This document shows, piece after piece, positions 4,913 through 6,587 of a DNA stretch of 6,587 bases. Positions within the stretch are counted from its first letter, which is position 1, and each line of letters opens with the position of its first letter. This stretch comes from Acidobacteriota bacterium (GTDB taxonomy: Bacteria > Acidobacteriota > Terriglobia > Acidiferrales > UBA7541): contig PMOP01000224.1 in assembly GCA_003161495.1 (NCBI GenBank), positions 1 to 6,587 on the forward strand, written 5' to 3'. The notes under the pieces were generated by a model. That model made no database searches. It was not told where the DNA came from and saw only the letters and a list, made by a program, of their open reading frames with translations. A program made the translations under genes and the position numbers.

Positions 4913-6162
4913 TGGCGCACCTCAACGGCGCGAGCATGCGCCTCCAAGCCTTCGGCGCGGGCCATGGCCGTCACGACTGGGGCGAGGCGCTTCAATCCGG
5001 CGCGGGATATTTCCTGCGTGCTCGAACATTTCACGAAATCGGCGACGCTCAAGCCGCCTCGCGCTCGAGCCCATCCGGATGTCGGCAGGACGTGATTCGT
5101 GCCGCTGGCGTAATCTCCGATCGGCTGCGCGCTCCAGGGACCAAGAAACACGCTTCCGGCTTCGGATAATTTTTCGACCAATTCCCTGCTCGCATTCGGA
5201 ATGCTTAAATGCTCCGGCGCCACGCGATTTGCAAATCGAATCGCCGCGTCGAGCGAGGGAGCAAGCAGAATGACGCTGGCAAGTCGGAGCGATTTCCAAG
5301 CCGGATTTGTTCTCGGCAGATCAAGTAGCCGTTTTTCAACTTCGGCGGCAACCGCTTTCGCGAGGCGAAGCGATGGAGTGACCAGCAACGCGACAGCGTC
5401 GGGATCATGTTCGGCCTGAGCAAGAATATCGGCGGCGATGTAGAGCGGCGACCCTCCCGTAGCCAATATCAAAACCTCCGTGGGGCCGGCAGGCATGTCA
5501 ATCGCGCAATCATTGGAAACGATGCGTTTCGCCGCGGTGACGTAGCGATTGCCGGGTCCGCAAATTTTGTCCACACGCGGAATCGATTGCGTGCCATAGG
5601 CAAAGGCGCCGATCGCTTGCGCGCCGCCCATGCGGGCGATTTCCGTCACGCCAAGAATTTCAGCGGCGGCGAGCAACGTGGGGCTAGGTTTCGGGCACGC
5701 CACAACGATGCGCTTCACGCCGGCCACCTGCGCAGGAATCGCCGTCATCAGCAAAGTCGAGAAAAGCGAAAAGCGACCGCCTGGAATGTAGCAACCGATG
5801 GTTTCGAGCGGCGTGACTCGCTGGCCGACGCGAACTCCCGGCTCGACCGTTATGGTCCAGGAGCGTGGGCATTGCTCTTCGGCGACGCGGCGGATATTTC
5901 GCGTGGCGTGCTCAATCGCACGGACGAGCTCGCGCGATATGTTGCGTCTCGCATCGCGGATTTCTTTCCGGCTGATCCACAGCGACTTACGAGTGAGATG
6001 AACCCCATCGAGGCGCTCAGCCCAGCGAAACAGCGCGGCGTCACCGTTCTTGCGGACGTCAGCGAGAATGCGCGCGGCGATTCGTTCGGCGGCCGCGTCA
6101 TGCAGGCTGCGGCGCGCGAGGAATTTCGAGGCCACGGCATCGGTTAGTTTGAGAATAGGCAT
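4909..6162 (-). CDS. hisD: Histidinol dehydrogenase
   Basis: HisD is the NAD- and zinc-dependent enzyme that oxidises L-histidinol to L-histidine in two steps, the end of the pathway. The 417-residue product is close to the usual ~430. Family signatures are all present: CYIPGGR (about residues 124-130), KICGPGNRYV (about 199-208) and DMPAGPTEVL (about 222-231). The zinc ligands expected by comparison with E. coli HisD are Q249, H252 (in QAEHD), D350 (in IGDYASG) and H409 near the C terminus. The catalytic Glu-His pair is E317-H318 in APEHL. I chose the ATG at 6162: an AGAAAG Shine-Dalgarno-like stretch lies 11 nt upstream. An in-frame TTG at 6171 would add three residues but sits only 2 nt from that stretch. 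The stop overlaps the hisC start by 4 nt (ATGA). All catalytic residues are intact, so the enzyme should be active. Confidence 0.98.
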   Translation of the reverse strand: MPILKLTDAVASKFLARRSLHDAAAERIAARILADVRKNGDAALFRWAERLDGVHLTRKSLWISRKEIRDARRNISRELVRAIEHATRNIRRVAEEQCPRSWTITVEPGVRVGQRVTPLETIGCYIPGGRFSLFSTLLMTAIPAQVAGVKRIVVACPKPSPTLLAAAEILGVTEIARMGGAQAIGAFAYGTQSIPRVDKICGPGNRYVTAAKRIVSNDCAIDMPAGPTEVLILATGGSPLYIAADILAQAEHDPDAVALLVTPSLRLAKAVAAEVEKRLLDLPRTNPAWKSLRLASVILLAPSLDAAIRFANRVAPEHLSIPNASRELVEKLSEAGSVFLGPWSAQPIGDYASGTNHVLPTSGWARARGGLSVADFVKCSSTQEISRAGLKRLAPVVTAMARAEGLEAHARAVEVRQ

Positions 6163-6179
6163 TTGTTTCAAAACTTTCT

Positions 6180-6587
6180 TCAGAGCACGATCTTATTCAA
6201 TGGATATTCGACAATTCCCTGCGCGCCCGCGGCTTTCAAACGAGGAATGATCGAGCGAACCACATCTTCGTCGATGATTGTATTCACCGCGATCCAGTCA
6301 GGATCGCTCAGCGTCGAGACCGTCGGATTCTTGAGCGCGGGCAGTACGGCGAGCACCGCGGCGAGCTGCTCCTTACGCACGTTCAACATGATGCCGACTT
6401 TCGTGTACGCCGCGATCGCGCCGGAAAGCAAAAGAAACAGGTTGGCAATTTTTTCGGATTTCCACGGGTCGCCGCCAGCCGCATAATTGGCGATGAACAC
6501 CGTGCGCGATTCGAGAATGGTATCGACGATTCGCAAGTGATTCGCGCGCAACGACGATCCTGTTTCGGTGACTTCGACGATGGCGTC
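6180..6587 (-). CDS. hisG: ATP phosphoribosyltransferase, long form, C-terminal part (5' end outside window)
   Basis: HisG condenses ATP with PRPP to give phosphoribosyl-ATP, the committed step of histidine synthesis, in the cytoplasm. The frame is open to the window edge and codes 135 residues before a TGA stop. It opens with DAIVEVTETGSSLRAN, the PRPP-binding loop of the catalytic domain, followed by LRIVDTILES, which is typical of HisG. The last ~75 residues (from about VGIMLNVRKEQL to EYPLNKIVL) match the C-terminal ACT-like domain found only in the long HisG form. In that form this domain binds histidine for feedback inhibition, so no HisZ partner should be needed. The first in-frame start-like codon in the window (TTG at 6551) lies inside the conserved PRPP loop and is not the start. 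The stop is 17 nt before the hisD ATG, so the two genes are co-transcribed. Nothing looks broken; the N-terminal ~150 residues are simply cut off by the window. Confidence 0.96.
   Translation of the reverse strand, partial: DAIVEVTETGSSLRANHLRIVDTILESRTVFIANYAAGGDPWKSEKIANLFLLLSGAIAAYTKVGIMLNVRKEQLAAVLAVLPALKNPTVSTLSDPDWIAVNTIIDEDVVRSIIPRLKAAGAQGIVEYPLNKIVL

Noticed and set aside
5407..6147. Plus-strand open frame of 246 codons
   Set aside because: It is antisense to hisD over its whole length. The Arg/Gly/His-rich translation shows no family motif.
6169..6171. TTG as the hisD start
   Set aside because: It is only 2 nt from the Shine-Dalgarno-like AGAAAG, while the ATG at 6162 is 11 nt away and gives the normal HisD N terminus.

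Overview
The window holds one long leftward (minus-strand) histidine biosynthesis operon from a bacterium. Reading in the direction of transcription, from right to left, it contains the 3' part of hisG (6587-6180), hisD, hisC, a HAD-superfamily phosphatase gene, hisB, hisH and hisF. A 319-nt non-coding, repeat-rich spacer follows, then hisA (877-191). No promoter or leader is visible for the main operon because its 5' end lies beyond the right edge. hisI and hisE functions are not in the window.

Organism: the DNA is moderately GC-rich and the genes are tightly packed. HisG is the long form with the C-terminal regulatory domain. HisA is an unusual short variant that resembles, from memory, HisA of Acidobacteriota. 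The small GC-rich palindromes in the spacer also recall intergenic repeats of that phylum. Acidobacteriota is therefore a tentative guess; it rests on recollection of family flavour, not on a search.

Layout: hisG and hisD are 17 nt apart. From hisD to hisF every junction is a 4-nt stop/start overlap (ATGA four times, GTGA once), so six genes are probably translationally coupled. The HAD gene sits between hisC and hisB, the slot that the histidinol-phosphatase domain of the fused HisB occupies in enteric bacteria. It is a capped HAD of a different subtype and is the best candidate for the histidinol-phosphate phosphatase that the operon would otherwise lack. Together the genes cover ATP-PRPP condensation (HisG), the ProFAR isomerase step (HisA), the glutamine-dependent cyclase (HisH plus HisF), dehydration (HisB), transamination (HisC), probable dephosphorylation (HAD) and the final oxidation to histidine (HisD).

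Non-coding parts: the hisF-hisA spacer (878-1196) holds a REP/BIME-like inverted pair (1099-1167), a degenerate 21-bp tandem repeat (957-1082) and two further short palindromes. The region left of hisA (1-190) has an AT-rich palindrome with a direct repeat, several small hairpins, and possibly the end of a converging gene on the plus strand. Apart from the HAD gene, the displaced hisA and the repeat elements, this is an ordinary biosynthetic operon; I do not see a new defence, mobile or signalling system.
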